Positions 48,933 through 58,013 of a stretch of DNA of 64,000 bases are shown here, piece after piece; positions within the stretch are counted from its first letter, which is position 1; every line of letters begins with the position of its first letter. The notes under the pieces were generated by a model. That model saw nothing but the letters and a program-made list of their open reading frames with translations, made no database searches and was not told the DNA's origin. A program made the translations under genes and the position numbers. The stretch is from contig NZ_VSRV01000001.1 of assembly GCF_008122525.1 (NCBI RefSeq), positions 2,294,001-2,358,000 on the forward strand, read 5' to 3'. Origin of the DNA: Marinomonas sp. IMCC 4694 (lineage in GTDB: Bacteria > Pseudomonadota > Gammaproteobacteria > Pseudomonadales > Marinomonadaceae).

Positions 48933-49862
48933 TTAAAGGCTTTTTTCCAGTTCTGGCACCGCATCAAACAAATCGGCTACCAGTCCATAATCCGCGACTT
49001 GGAAAATAGGCGCCTCTTCGTCTTTGTTGATCGCGACAATGACTTTTGAGTCTTTCATGCCCGCCAAATGCTGAATCGCACCCGAAATACCAACGGCAAT
49101 GTACAAATCAGGGGCAACGGTTTTGCCGGTTTGCCCCACTTGCAAATCATTGGGCACAAAGCCCGCGTCTACGGCCGCTCGGGACGCACCAATCGCCGCG
49201 CCCAATTTATCGGCAACGCCTTCAAGCAAAGCAAAGTTTTCACCGTTGCCCATGCCGCGACCGCCGGAAACAATGACACTGGCAGCGGTTAATTCAGGGC
49301 GATCCGATACCGCCAATTGCGCTTTTACAAAACGACTGCGATCCGACACGATGACCTGAGACACTGTGTCGATATTAGCGCTTCCACCCTCACTCGCTGC
49401 GGCATCGAAGCCAGTCGTACGAATGGTGATCACTTTTACGCTGTCGACACTTTTTACCGTGGCAATCGCATTGCCTGCGTAAATTGGACGTACAAAGGTG
49501 TCTGCGGACTCAACCTTGATCACATCAGAAAGCTGCGCCACATTCAGTAAAGCCGCTACCCGTGGCAAGGTGTTTTTGCCCGTTGTTGTTGCCGGTGCCA
49601 AAATATGCTCATAAGGGCGAGCTATTTCGACGATCAATTTAGACACATTTTCTGCCAATTGATGTTCGTAAGCGGCGTTGTCAGCGAGCAACACTGTGGT
49701 GACACCTGGGACCTTGCTGGCGGCATCGGCCACAGCTTGGCAATGAGAACCCACCACCAACACATGCACATCGGTGCTGATCTGCGTCGCAGCCGTGACC
49801 GTATTGAGCGTGGCTGGTTTTAGGGATGCATTATCATGTTCGGCAAGAATTAAGACACTCAT
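48933..49862 (-). CDS. etfA: Electron transfer flavoprotein alpha subunit
   Basis: A 309-residue FAD-binding subunit that takes electrons from acyl-CoA dehydrogenases. The C-terminal FAD domain shows VSGGRGMGNGENFALL, QVGQTGKTVAPDLYIAVGISGAIQH and VAINKDEEAPIFQVADYGLVADLF. The ATG overlaps the etfB stop by 4 bp. Electrons should pass to an ETF-quinone oxidoreductase, which is not in this window. Confidence 0.96.
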   Translation of the reverse strand: MSVLILAEHDNASLKPATLNTVTAATQISTDVHVLVVGSHCQAVADAASKVPGVTTVLLADNAAYEHQLAENVSKLIVEIARPYEHILAPATTTGKNTLPRVAALLNVAQLSDVIKVESADTFVRPIYAGNAIATVKSVDSVKVITIRTTGFDAAASEGGSANIDTVSQVIVSDRSRFVKAQLAVSDRPELTAASVIVSGGRGMGNGENFALLEGVADKLGAAIGASRAAVDAGFVPNDLQVGQTGKTVAPDLYIAVGISGAIQHLAGMKDSKVIVAINKDEEAPIFQVADYGLVADLFDAVPELEKSL

Positions 49863-50623
49863 GACACCACCTTCGCTTCGTTTTTCAATTTATCGACCAG
49901 CTCGGTGACCGAGCCCACTTTTATGCCACCCGCCCGTTGTGCTGGTGGTGTCACCGACAAAATACGGACATTTGAGCCCACATCAACCCCCAGCTCCGCC
50001 GGCGTTTTAACGTCGAGTGGTTTTCGTTTGGCTTTCATAATATTGGGCAAAGAAGCAAAACGTGGCTCATTTAAACGCAAATCTGTGGTAACCACCGCAG
50101 GAAGGGTAATGGCCAACGTTTGTAAACCGCCATCTATTTCACGAGTGACTTCAATTTCTTGTGGGGCTTCGCCGCTTACAACGACTATTTCAGAGGCAAA
50201 CGTAGCCTGAGGGTAATCCAGCAACGCCGCGACCATTTGGCCGGTTTGATTGTTATCAGAATCTATGGATTGTTTGCCCATAATGATCAGATCAGCGGCT
50301 TCGTCTTGAGCGACTTTGGCCAACAATTTTGCCACGCTCAATGAATCCAAACCGTCTTCTGTATCGACTTGAATCGCACGGTCTGCGCCCAATGCCAGCG
50401 CGGTGCGCAAGGTCTCTTGGCAATTTTTTGAACCAACCGAGACCACTACAACTTCTGTAGCGATGCCTTTTTCTTTAAGTCGAATGGCTTCTTCTACCGC
50501 AATTTCGCAAAAAGGATTCATCGACATTTTGACGTTGGTCAGGTCGACCGCCGTATTATCGGATTTAACGCGTACTTTGACGTTGTAGTCAATGACGCGC
50601 TTTACAGATACTAATATTTTCAT
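49859..50623 (-). CDS. etfB: Electron transfer flavoprotein beta subunit
   Basis: A 254-residue AMP-binding subunit. N-terminal MKILVSVKRVIDYNVKVRV and the ETF-beta signature region EIVVVSGE, VTREIDGGLQ, KAKRKPLD. It starts the etfBA(-fadBA) run. A sequence element shared with the acyl-CoA dehydrogenase promoter lies 58-99 bp upstream (50681-50722). Confidence 0.96.
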   Translation of the reverse strand: MKILVSVKRVIDYNVKVRVKSDNTAVDLTNVKMSMNPFCEIAVEEAIRLKEKGIATEVVVVSVGSKNCQETLRTALALGADRAIQVDTEDGLDSLSVAKLLAKVAQDEAADLIIMGKQSIDSDNNQTGQMVAALLDYPQATFASEIVVVSGEAPQEIEVTREIDGGLQTLAITLPAVVTTDLRLNEPRFASLPNIMKAKRKPLDVKTPAELGVDVGSNVRILSVTPPAQRAGGIKVGSVTELVDKLKNEAKVVS

Positions 50624-50680
50624 AAGCCCCTCATGATTATTATTTTGATGGTCTCTATAGTAGTTTGAGACGAGTTTTCA

Positions 50681-50714
50681 TCAATAACAAAAAAGCGCCA
50701 GTTAACTGACAAAA
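50681..50714 (-). promoter_or_regulatory. Shared upstream element of beta-oxidation genes, copy 1
   Basis: Plus-strand TCAATAACAAAA, then AGTTAACTGAC and AAAAATAG. Very similar to 56191-56226 upstream of the acyl-CoA dehydrogenase gene, in the same orientation relative to the downstream gene. Contains the palindrome CAGTTAACTG. Probable binding site for a common regulator of fatty-acid genes (inference). Confidence 0.5.
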
Positions 50715-50722
50715 ATAGTCAC

Positions 50723-51475
50723 TTATTTATTACGAGATAAAAAAGAGGCGAACGCCTGGTAGGCTTCTTGTGAACCTAGGCGGTCTTTGAATATCTGACC
50801 TTCTCGCAACAGGGCCGTTTGCACCGCTTCTTGGTCTTGGTGTTTCAGCAGACCTTTGCTTAATGCAACGGCTTGCACTGGTAACGCTGCCACTTTCTCG
50901 GCATAACGCAAGGCGACGTGAAACGCTTCGCCTGCTTCACATAAGTGATTCACCAAGCCCATTTGATAGGCAGACTCAGCGTCTACGCACTCCCCTAGAA
51001 CTAATATCTCAAACGCTTTTTGATGACCAACCAGCTGAGGCAACAAAAAGCTAGACGCGGCTTCCGGCACCAAACCAAGCTGTACAAATGGAAACTGCAA
51101 ACGCGCTTGGCGTGACGCTAATACCAGATCACAATGCAACAACAGGGTCGCCCCCACGCCCACAGCACGGCCTTCAACGCCCGCAATTAATGGCTTTTTA
51201 AAACGACTGAGCACTTGCAGAAACGTCATTATCGTGGTCATTTTCTCGGGCGTTTGTGCAATGTGGACAAACTCATTAATGTCATTTCCTGAGGAGAAAT
51301 TCCCGCCAGCCCCATGAATCAAGGTCACTTTTATATCGTCATTTTGTTCTGCTCGACACAGAGCGTCGGTAAGCGCTTGGTACATATCCAGTGTGATGGC
51401 ATTTTTTTTATCAACGCGATCCAAACACAGTTGCTGAATACCGGATTCGATTATTTCGGTAACAAAATCACTCAT
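50723..51475 (-). CDS. Enoyl-CoA hydratase/isomerase family protein
   Basis: A 250-residue crotonase-fold protein. Oxyanion-hole residues are in GAGGNFSSGNDINEF and AGVEGRAVGVGATLLLHCDLVLA. The active-site region LGLVPEAASSFLLP keeps the second catalytic Glu but the first catalytic Glu position is Ala/Val-like, as in isomerase-type members, so an isomerase or a non-canonical hydratase is possible. ATG overlaps the DUF2889 stop by 4 bp, so the two genes are coupled. Confidence 0.88.
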   Translation of the reverse strand: MSDFVTEIIESGIQQLCLDRVDKKNAITLDMYQALTDALCRAEQNDDIKVTLIHGAGGNFSSGNDINEFVHIAQTPEKMTTIMTFLQVLSRFKKPLIAGVEGRAVGVGATLLLHCDLVLASRQARLQFPFVQLGLVPEAASSFLLPQLVGHQKAFEILVLGECVDAESAYQMGLVNHLCEAGEAFHVALRYAEKVAALPVQAVALSKGLLKHQDQEAVQTALLREGQIFKDRLGSQEAYQAFASFLSRNK

Positions 51476-52038
51476 GATTGTGGCTCCTCAGCGGGTAACT
51501 TGAGAACGTGTTCTTCAACTAGCCTGCTTACCATAGGGCCATTGTCTGACCAACCTTGGCAGCTGTTCACCAATTTACCCAGCGCAATAGGCACTTGCTT
51601 TGGGTACTTTTCACCTAAGGGCTGCCACATAGTTTGAAACGCGGTCGTCGCGGCCACAGGCAGCAACTCCAACACATGAGTGCATCCCACCTTACCGCTG
51701 AATGTTTTTTTCAACCAACGATTCCAACCAGGTCCAATACGCGTATTTTTAAGCAAGGCAAAATTCGGCGCTGCCGCCCCGCAGTTAGGGAAAGGAAACG
51801 AATCCATCGACACATTGACCTCTTTGATTAAAAAGGTATCGTCTAGGGTTAAGGTGACAGAAATGTCATGAAAGGGGCTGTTTGTCGGCACAAGGCTGTC
51901 GTCAAATTCACGACGAACGTCGTAAGCTTTAAGGTCTTGCATGGTGGCTTGAATGTCCCACAAGCCGTCTTCTCGCAAAAAACCATGAGACTCTATAACG
52001 CGTTTGTGCATTAATTTACGTTTAACCTGCGTCATCAT
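51472..52038 (-). CDS. DUF2889 family protein
   Basis: A 188-residue protein of unknown biochemical role. Family marks: DGLWDIQATMQDLK near the N-terminus, PFHDISVTLTLDD, and CTHVLELLPVAATTAFQTMW. DUF2889 genes often sit beside acyl-CoA metabolism genes, as here, between fadD and an enoyl-CoA hydratase. Translation is coupled to the hydratase (ATGA overlap). A terminator separates it from fadD. Confidence 0.85.
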   Translation of the reverse strand: MMTQVKRKLMHKRVIESHGFLREDGLWDIQATMQDLKAYDVRREFDDSLVPTNSPFHDISVTLTLDDTFLIKEVNVSMDSFPFPNCGAAAPNFALLKNTRIGPGWNRWLKKTFSGKVGCTHVLELLPVAATTAFQTMWQPLGEKYPKQVPIALGKLVNSCQGWSDNGPMVSRLVEEHVLKLPAEEPQS

Positions 52039-52070
52039 AACGCTCCTGTTATTGACTGGTATAAGCGCTT

Positions 52071-52101
52071 TAAAAAGCGCCTTTTAAAGACTAAAAGGCG
52101 C
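52071..52101 (-). terminator. Rho-independent terminator of fadD
   Basis: Minus strand: GCGCCTTTTAG / TTAAAAGGCGC stem with a tight loop, followed by T5. Located ~25 bp after the fadD stop at 52127. Confidence 0.88.
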
Positions 52102-52126
52102 AACAGAAAAAGGGGTGGCGAATGAA

Positions 52127-53827
52127 TTAAAGGGTTTGCTCTTCTTCTCTTAAAGCACGACGTAGGACTTTACCAACATTGGTTTTAGGAAGCTCCATGC
52201 GGATCTCAAAGTATTTAGGCACCTTATAAGCTGCCAAATTTTCTTTGCAGTACGCTTTCAGCGCTTTTATATCTGGTTTTTCTACATTGGCTTTGAGCAC
52301 CACAAAGGCCTTTACGGCTTCGCCCGCTTTGTCGTCTGGTACACCAATCGCAGCCGACTCCAAAATGGCAGGATGAGACGACAAACAATCCTCGACTTCG
52401 GTAGGATACACGTTAAAACCCGATACAATGATCATGTCTTTTGCACGGTCAACAATTTGCAAATACCCATCCGGGTGCTGCATGGCAATATCACCGGTGA
52501 TTAAAAAGCCGTCGTCTGTCATCACTTCACGAGTGGCGTCTTCACGATTCCAGTAGCCCTTCATAACCTGAGGGCCACGCACACATAACATACCCGATTC
52601 GCCCTGCAACACGGTGTCACCATCGCGGTTTTGAATCTTAATGTCTGTTTGTGCAACAGGTAGACCTATGGTGCCGATGCGCTCTTGCCCGATGGGGTTG
52701 AAAGACACCACCGGCGAGGTTTCAGTCAAACCGTAACCTTCCACCACTTGGCAGCCTGTGATTTTTCGCCACTCATCGGCTGCAGCGTGCGTTAACGGCA
52801 TGCCGCCAGAACAGGTCAGCTTCAGCGTTGAAAAGTCCAGTGCACGAAAATCTGAGTTATTGCACAAGCCAACGAACAAGGTATTTAAGCCGACAAAACC
52901 GGTAAAAGGCCACTTTTTCAGCTCTTTCACAAAGCCAGGTAAATCACGAGGATTCGGGATCAGCACACTGTGTGCGCCGCGCTCCAATAGGGTTAGCCCG
53001 TGTATCAGAAACGCGTAAATATGGTACAGCGGCAACGGTGCGATATACACCTCGCCTTTGGTATCAATAATGCTCTCAAGACGAGAGCTTAGTTGGTACA
53101 TGTTCGAAATCAAATTCGCGTGAGTGAGCATAGCGCCTTTGGCCACACCGGTTGTTCCGCCAGTATATTGCAATACCGCAATGTCACTCGAAAAAGGGGT
53201 GACTTTTGTCACGGCTTTACCTTGTCCTTTTGCCAACACTTCATTTAACGTCAGTGCGCTAGGGAGATGGTAAGGCACCACCATTTTCTTCACGTATTTC
53301 ACGACAGAGTTCACCAGCAGGCGCTTTAGGGGCGCATGAAAATCTGCAATTTCAGTGATAATAACGTGCTTGATGGACGTTTTGGCGAGAATCTTCTCAA
53401 CGTTGTGCGCCATATTCGCGAACACAACTAAAGCTTTGACGCCGGCGTCATTAAACTGATGCTCTAGCTCTCTTGGGGTATAAAGTGGGTTGGTATTCAC
53501 CACGATCAAGCCCGCCTTCATCGCACCAAACAACACAACTGGATACTGAATAACATTGGGCAGCTGGACCGCAATACGGTCACCAGGTACCAAACCGGTA
53601 TGATGCTGAAGATACGCGGCAAACTGATCCGATTTTTCTTTCAGTTCTCGATAGGTCAAGGTTCTGCCAACGCTGGTAAACGCAGGACGATCAGCAAATT
53701 TTTCAGTGGCCAATTCCAATACATCAGTCAGTGATTGATAACCGAGTGGGTTAAGTGACTCGGGCAAATAGCTGCCATGTGGCTTTCCCAAGTACGAGTG
53801 AGTCGGAGGAGAAGTATCCATAGTCAT
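52127..53827 (-). CDS. fadD: Long-chain-fatty-acid-CoA ligase
   Basis: Activates fatty acids to acyl-CoA with ATP. A 566-residue AMP-forming ligase: P-loop-like YTGGTTGVAKGAMLTH, VEGYGLTETSP, adenylate contact GYWNREDAT and ITGDIAMQHPDGYLQIVDRAKDMIIVSGFNVYP (hinge), and the C-terminal catalytic Lys in LPKTNVGKVLRR. Peripheral inner-membrane or cytosolic. ATG 53827 has GGAG upstream. It is separated from the SCP2 gene by a hairpin at 53873-53907. Confidence 0.93.
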   Translation of the reverse strand: MTMDTSPPTHSYLGKPHGSYLPESLNPLGYQSLTDVLELATEKFADRPAFTSVGRTLTYRELKEKSDQFAAYLQHHTGLVPGDRIAVQLPNVIQYPVVLFGAMKAGLIVVNTNPLYTPRELEHQFNDAGVKALVVFANMAHNVEKILAKTSIKHVIITEIADFHAPLKRLLVNSVVKYVKKMVVPYHLPSALTLNEVLAKGQGKAVTKVTPFSSDIAVLQYTGGTTGVAKGAMLTHANLISNMYQLSSRLESIIDTKGEVYIAPLPLYHIYAFLIHGLTLLERGAHSVLIPNPRDLPGFVKELKKWPFTGFVGLNTLFVGLCNNSDFRALDFSTLKLTCSGGMPLTHAAADEWRKITGCQVVEGYGLTETSPVVSFNPIGQERIGTIGLPVAQTDIKIQNRDGDTVLQGESGMLCVRGPQVMKGYWNREDATREVMTDDGFLITGDIAMQHPDGYLQIVDRAKDMIIVSGFNVYPTEVEDCLSSHPAILESAAIGVPDDKAGEAVKAFVVLKANVEKPDIKALKAYCKENLAAYKVPKYFEIRMELPKTNVGKVLRRALREEEQTL

Positions 53828-53872
53828 AAATAGCTCCGTTTGTTGTTGTTATTTAGGAGGAAAAAGAAATGC

Positions 53873-53907
53873 AAAAGCTCAACTACTTTTTGGTGCAGTT
53901 GAGCTTT
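53873..53907 (-). terminator. Hairpin between the SCP2 gene and fadD
   Basis: Minus strand AAAGCTCAACT / AGTTGAGCTTTT with a 12-nt loop, then a short T-rich stretch. Could be a terminator of the SCP2 transcript or an attenuator before fadD. Confidence 0.65.
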
Positions 53908-53935
53908 AGAGCCAATACCTTACGAAATGTTCATT

Positions 53936-54253
53936 TTAAACAGGGAAAATTTGCGTTAATTTGGTGGCCAACATGATGTCGCCATCGGCGCGAATTTTAC
54001 CTTGCATAAAAGCGGCCATACCATCAAGTTCACCGCTCATGACTTCTTTCAAGGTGTCTAAATCCATACTCAGAGTAACGGTTGGCTCATCGTGCTCGCC
54101 TTCTCCCATCTTGCATTGCCCATCTTCTATCGTTAGGTGGTAGTTGTCGGCATCGTCTAATTCAAATTGAAAGACGGCTTCCATATCATCGGCTTCATCG
54201 GCATCAAAACGCCCTAACATGGCTTCAAATACTGTTTGTGCTTCGCTCATCAC
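53936..54253 (-). CDS. SCP2 sterol-carrier domain protein
   Basis: A 105-residue single SCP2 domain: AVFQFELDDADNYHLTIEDG, then VTLSMDLDTLKEVMSGELDGMAAFMQGKIRADGDI and the terminal LATKLTQIF. SCP2 domains bind fatty acids or acyl-CoA. It lies 44 bp after the acyl-CoA dehydrogenase gene, so it is probably co-transcribed and handles the same substrates. Confidence 0.92.
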   Translation of the reverse strand: MMSEAQTVFEAMLGRFDADEADDMEAVFQFELDDADNYHLTIEDGQCKMGEGEHDEPTVTLSMDLDTLKEVMSGELDGMAAFMQGKIRADGDIMLATKLTQIFPV

Positions 54254-54297
54254 TCTGTCCTCTTAATTCAATATGTTTATTATTTCTTAACGTCTTA

Positions 54298-56103
54298 TTA
54301 GGCGTTAAGAAACAGGAAGTTATCTTCATTCATGGCCAACAAATTATCGGCACCGGACAACATGGCGTCGGCGTGTGCTTTTGTGCGAGGCAATAGACGC
54401 TCGTAGTAAAAAGTCGCTGTTTGCAGTTTTGCGGTGTAAAAGCCTACTTCATTGGTACCTTCATCCAGTTTTTGTTGTGCCGTTGCCGCCATGCGAGCCC
54501 AAAAATACGCCAATACGACATAACCAGAAAACATCAAATAATCTACAGAAGCGGCACCCACTTCGTCTTTGTTGCGCATCGCTTTCATGCCGATCTTAAG
54601 CGTCACATCGCCCCACTCGCTGTTGACTTTATCCAGCGCAGAGACATAGGACTTCATGCGCTTGTCGCCTTTGTGCTCTTTACAGAACTTATGAATAATT
54701 TTAGTAAAGCGACGCAAGGTGGCGCCTTGGGTCATTAGTACTTTGCGACCTAATAAATCCAACGCTTGGATGCCCGTTGTTCCTTCGTAAAGCATAGAAA
54801 TACGGCAGTCGCGAACATTTTGCTCCATGCCCCACTCCGCAATATAACCATGACCGCCAAACACTTGCAGACCATGATTGGCCGCCTCAAAGCCGGTTTC
54901 GGTCAGAAAAGCTTTGGCAATCGGCGTCAACAAAGACATTAACTCTTCGGCTTCGACTTTTTCGTCTGGTGTGCCTTTTTTCGTCGTATCTACCAACATA
55001 GAACAATAATGTATCAACGCTCGGCCGCCTTCGGCAAACGCTTTTTGTGTCAATAACATACGACGAACATCGGGGTGCACAATGATAGCGTCTGCGGCTT
55101 TTTCAGGAGATTTAGCCCCCGACAACGCACGCATTTGCAAACGATCTTTAGCGTACGCCACCGAGTTTTGCAACGCCCACTCAGCATGAGCCAAACCTTG
55201 CAATGCCGTACCAATACGCGCCGTATTCATGAAGGTAAACATGCAGTTCAAACCACGGTTTGCTTCCCCAATTAAATAGCCTTTCGCTCCGTCAAAGTTC
55301 ATCACGCACGTCGCATTACCGTGGATACCCATTTTGTGTTCGATCGATCCACAGGACACTTGATTGCGATCGGCAATATCACCATTCGCATCCGCATTGT
55401 ATTTTGGCACAATAAACAGGGAAATCCCTTTGGTACCGGCGGGAGCGTCCGGTAAACGAGCCAACACGATGTGAACAATGTTGCCTGCCATATCGTGCTC
55501 ACCGGCCGAGATGAAAATCTTTGTACCCGTAATGGCGTAGCTGCCATCGGCTTGTGGTTCCGCTTTGGTTTTCATCATACCCAAATCCGTACCGCAATGG
55601 GATTCGGTCAAGCACATGGTGCCCGTCCATTCACCCGATACCAACTTGGTTAAATAGGTTTGTTTTTGCTCGTCAGTGCCATGCAGCTCAATGGTGTTCA
55701 TTGCACCGTGGCTTAACCCTGGATACATGCCCCAAGACCAGTTAGAAGTAGCAATCATTTCTGTGACCATCATACCCAATGAATCAGGCAAACCTTGCCC
55801 ACCGACGGCTTCTGGGTGTGACAAAGAAGGCCAACCGCCTTCGACGTATTGCTGATACGCTTCTTTGAAGCCTTCTGGTGTGGTGACCACGCCGTCTTTG
55901 AACTGGCAACCTTGCTGATCACCGATACGGTTCAATGGAGAAAGTACACGTTCTGCAAACTTCGCACCTTCTTCCAAAATCGCCGAGACCATATCAGGAG
56001 TGGCGTCTTCTGCCCCTGGTAATTTAGCGTAGTGCCCTGGAAAATCGAGCACTTCTTCAGTAACGAACTTAATGTCGCGCAAGGGCGCTTTATATTCAGG
56101 CAT
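54298..56103 (-). CDS. Acyl-CoA dehydrogenase with C-terminal extension (DmdC/AcdH type)
   Basis: A ~601-residue flavoenzyme, longer than the ~380-residue short-chain dehydrogenases. Visible: GWPSLSHPEAVGGQGLP, FAD/substrate motif GTMCLTESHCGTDLG, ITGTKIFISAGEHD, AYAKDRLQMR and the catalytic-Glu region MLYEGTTGIQALDLLGRK (~440). The remaining ~150 residues match the Acyl-CoA_dh_C extension found in the DmdC and FadE-like enzymes. The substrate could be a fatty acyl-CoA or 3-methylmercaptopropionyl-CoA; the adjacent beta-oxidation genes favour the former. ATG 56103 is preferred over 56109 by ribosome-site spacing. Confidence 0.88.
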   Translation of the reverse strand: MPEYKAPLRDIKFVTEEVLDFPGHYAKLPGAEDATPDMVSAILEEGAKFAERVLSPLNRIGDQQGCQFKDGVVTTPEGFKEAYQQYVEGGWPSLSHPEAVGGQGLPDSLGMMVTEMIATSNWSWGMYPGLSHGAMNTIELHGTDEQKQTYLTKLVSGEWTGTMCLTESHCGTDLGMMKTKAEPQADGSYAITGTKIFISAGEHDMAGNIVHIVLARLPDAPAGTKGISLFIVPKYNADANGDIADRNQVSCGSIEHKMGIHGNATCVMNFDGAKGYLIGEANRGLNCMFTFMNTARIGTALQGLAHAEWALQNSVAYAKDRLQMRALSGAKSPEKAADAIIVHPDVRRMLLTQKAFAEGGRALIHYCSMLVDTTKKGTPDEKVEAEELMSLLTPIAKAFLTETGFEAANHGLQVFGGHGYIAEWGMEQNVRDCRISMLYEGTTGIQALDLLGRKVLMTQGATLRRFTKIIHKFCKEHKGDKRMKSYVSALDKVNSEWGDVTLKIGMKAMRNKDEVGAASVDYLMFSGYVVLAYFWARMAATAQQKLDEGTNEVGFYTAKLQTATFYYERLLPRTKAHADAMLSGADNLLAMNEDNFLFLNA

Positions 56104-56190
56104 GATCATTGACCTCTTATTGTTTTATCTAACCTGCTCCACCATAGGAACTTCTTATACCCGAAAGGTTCCTCTATAAGCGTGTTTCTC

Positions 56191-56226
56191 TCAATAACAA
56201 AAGGGGCCAAAGTTAATGACAAAATA
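56191..56226 (-). promoter_or_regulatory. Shared upstream element of beta-oxidation genes, copy 2
   Basis: Plus-strand TCAATAACAAAA, AGTTAATGAC, AAAATAG; partner of 50681-50714. On the minus strand TTGTTA lies 16 bp before TATAGA, a plausible promoter for the acyl-CoA dehydrogenase gene overlapping this element. Confidence 0.5.
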
Positions 56227-56272
56227 GAGCACGATGATTATTCACGGTCACCCCACTCTGCTAAACACAACG

Positions 56273-57340
56273 TTAAAAAAGATCGGCGTAGCCCTCAATA
56301 ATCGCTTTTGACCAGTCTTCTGCAGCCACTCCGATGATCTCTAAGCGGCTGTCCTGAAGCCACATTGCTTGGCTCATTGTGAGCGCTCCACGAGCGGCGT
56401 TCACAAAAAGAGCCTGACCAGATTGAGTGACAAATACGCCTTTTATACGATAAATAGCGTCCAATTTAAGCATCTCATTCACCGCAGTCGTCACCGCATC
56501 GGCGTCGAAATAGTGTGTCTTTGACCATTGCCAACCCACGACCTGCATACCGTCTTGTTGTTTATGATAATGTCGTTGCGGTGCAAAACCTTGTTGTAAG
56601 AAAAGTGGCTGATCATGATGAATTTGTCCCACAGTATCTTGAGATTCATGGGGAGGAGCAGGCTTAGAATGAGGATGGTCGTGCTCGTTTTCCAGCGCTT
56701 TATAACGAATCGCTGAGTACGCTACAGAATCACTCAAAGACACGTCGAGTGCATTTTCAGACAGGGCCATCGGGTCTGATAAAAAGATCGCAGGCTTGAC
56801 TTCGCCCTGGCTACACGCGGCAAACGTAGCGTCTATGAGTGCCACATCCTTTGGTGTGTACTGATCCACATGGCTAAACACAATCCCATTGGCAGACGCA
56901 ATCTGGTCATTAAATATCGTATGTTTGGTATACCGCTCATCACTTAAATGGCGAGCGTCTAAAACGCAAAAGGTGCCCGTTAACAGCAACACATCATGAT
57001 AGGTTGGACTGCGCAATTTTTGGATGATTTGCTTAGGATGCCCCAAGCCCGATGGCTCGATAAAAATGCGATCGGGATTGTATTGACGGATCAACTGGTT
57101 AAGGCCTTTTTGGAACGCTGCCGAGGTCGTACAACACACGCACCCTCCCGGCACTTCGGTAATAGCGATGTCCAAATCCGCATAAAATGCACTGTCTAAA
57201 CCGATGTCGCCAAACTCATTGACCAGTACTGCCCACCGCTCATGCGGAGGTGATTGCTCCAGCAAATGGCGAATCAATGTGGTTTTTCCCGCGCCTAAAA
57301 ACCCGGTCACCAGTGTCACCTTAATGCCTTGATAGCGCAT
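56273..57340 (-). CDS. CobW/COG0523 family GTPase (putative metallochaperone)
   Basis: A 355-residue G3E GTPase. Walker A GFLGAGKTT at 13-21; metal-binding CxCC motif GGCVCC (Cys67, 69, 70); Walker B region IFIEPSGLGHP; C-terminal CobW_C domain from ~265. A His-rich linker (HDHPHSKPAPPHES and HHDQ) at ~225-245 is typical of zinc-handling members. The usual NKxD guanine-specificity motif reads SHVDQ (~157), missing the Lys. ATG 57340 has AGGAG about 5 bp upstream, which overlaps the end of the preceding methyltransferase gene. Confidence 0.88.
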   Translation of the reverse strand: MRYQGIKVTLVTGFLGAGKTTLIRHLLEQSPPHERWAVLVNEFGDIGLDSAFYADLDIAITEVPGGCVCCTTSAAFQKGLNQLIRQYNPDRIFIEPSGLGHPKQIIQKLRSPTYHDVLLLTGTFCVLDARHLSDERYTKHTIFNDQIASANGIVFSHVDQYTPKDVALIDATFAACSQGEVKPAIFLSDPMALSENALDVSLSDSVAYSAIRYKALENEHDHPHSKPAPPHESQDTVGQIHHDQPLFLQQGFAPQRHYHKQQDGMQVVGWQWSKTHYFDADAVTTAVNEMLKLDAIYRIKGVFVTQSGQALFVNAARGALTMSQAMWLQDSRLEIIGVAAEDWSKAIIEGYADLF

Positions 57341-57349
57341 AAACACTCC

Positions 57350-57901
57350 TTAGCCGTTGGTCGGTTTAGCGGTAACTTTAACTTTAACTTTAATGTTGTT
57401 GTTTACGTCTTTACTCTGACGAATCAGCTCATCACCCGCTATTGCCCTAGGAGATTTAGCCAGTCGATCGTACAACACCACATTGACCGACGCGGCCAAA
57501 TTCATGCAACCGATGGTCGGCACAAACACCACGTAATCTGCACGATCTATAAGGTTTTGCGCAATGGTGCCGTCTTCTGGACCAAAAATGTACAGCGCTT
57601 TTTCAGGATGATGAAAAGCTGGCAAAGGCGTGGCGCCTTGAACCAAATCGACACACACAATTTTGGTATCGGCATCGACTGCATCGATAAAGTTTTCTAA
57701 CCCCAAGGAATCAATATTGATCAGTGGAATCGATGTACTGGCTTTTTGGGTGTCAGTCGACATTTTTGTGGCACGGTCGTAACGCTTCCCCGAATAAAAC
57801 ACCTGGTCGGCTTGATAACAGCCCGCAGCGCGCATCACAGAGCCAACATTTGTAATATCTTTGGGGTTGCTTAACCCAATGGAAACCGTGTTTTTTTTCA
57901 T
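57350..57901 (-). CDS. SPOUT (TrmH-family) RNA methyltransferase
   Basis: A 183-residue enzyme of the SpoU/TrmH class. Motif 1 NPKDITNVGSVMRAAGCY, motif 2 LYIFGPEDGTIAQNLI and motif 3 PTIGCMNLAASVNVVLYD (SAM knot) are all present. The target RNA is not predictable. C-terminus is a KVKVKVT tail encoded by a hexanucleotide repeat. It ends about 10 bp before the CobW-type start, so the two are probably coupled. Confidence 0.87.
   Translation of the reverse strand: MKKNTVSIGLSNPKDITNVGSVMRAAGCYQADQVFYSGKRYDRATKMSTDTQKASTSIPLINIDSLGLENFIDAVDADTKIVCVDLVQGATPLPAFHHPEKALYIFGPEDGTIAQNLIDRADYVVFVPTIGCMNLAASVNVVLYDRLAKSPRAIAGDELIRQSKDVNNNIKVKVKVTAKPTNG
57375..57393. repeat. Short tandem hexanucleotide repeat in the SPOUT gene
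   Basis: Three consecutive AACTTT units (plus strand), encoding alternating Lys-Val near the C-terminus of the methyltransferase. Being a multiple of three, length changes would stay in frame. Confidence 0.7.
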
Positions 57902-58013
57902 CAGTTTTACTCTATCAATAAGGCCATCACTTCTGACTATTATAGCATTGAGACCTAGTGATGACTGCTATATGATTCGCCCTTCAATTTCCCGCCTCGC
58001 AAGTGAAAAAACT

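Noticed and set aside
50640..50680. PsrA/FadR operator upstream of etfB
   Set aside because: GAAAAC and CAAAC occur, but not as the inverted repeat required by the known PsrA or FadR consensus.
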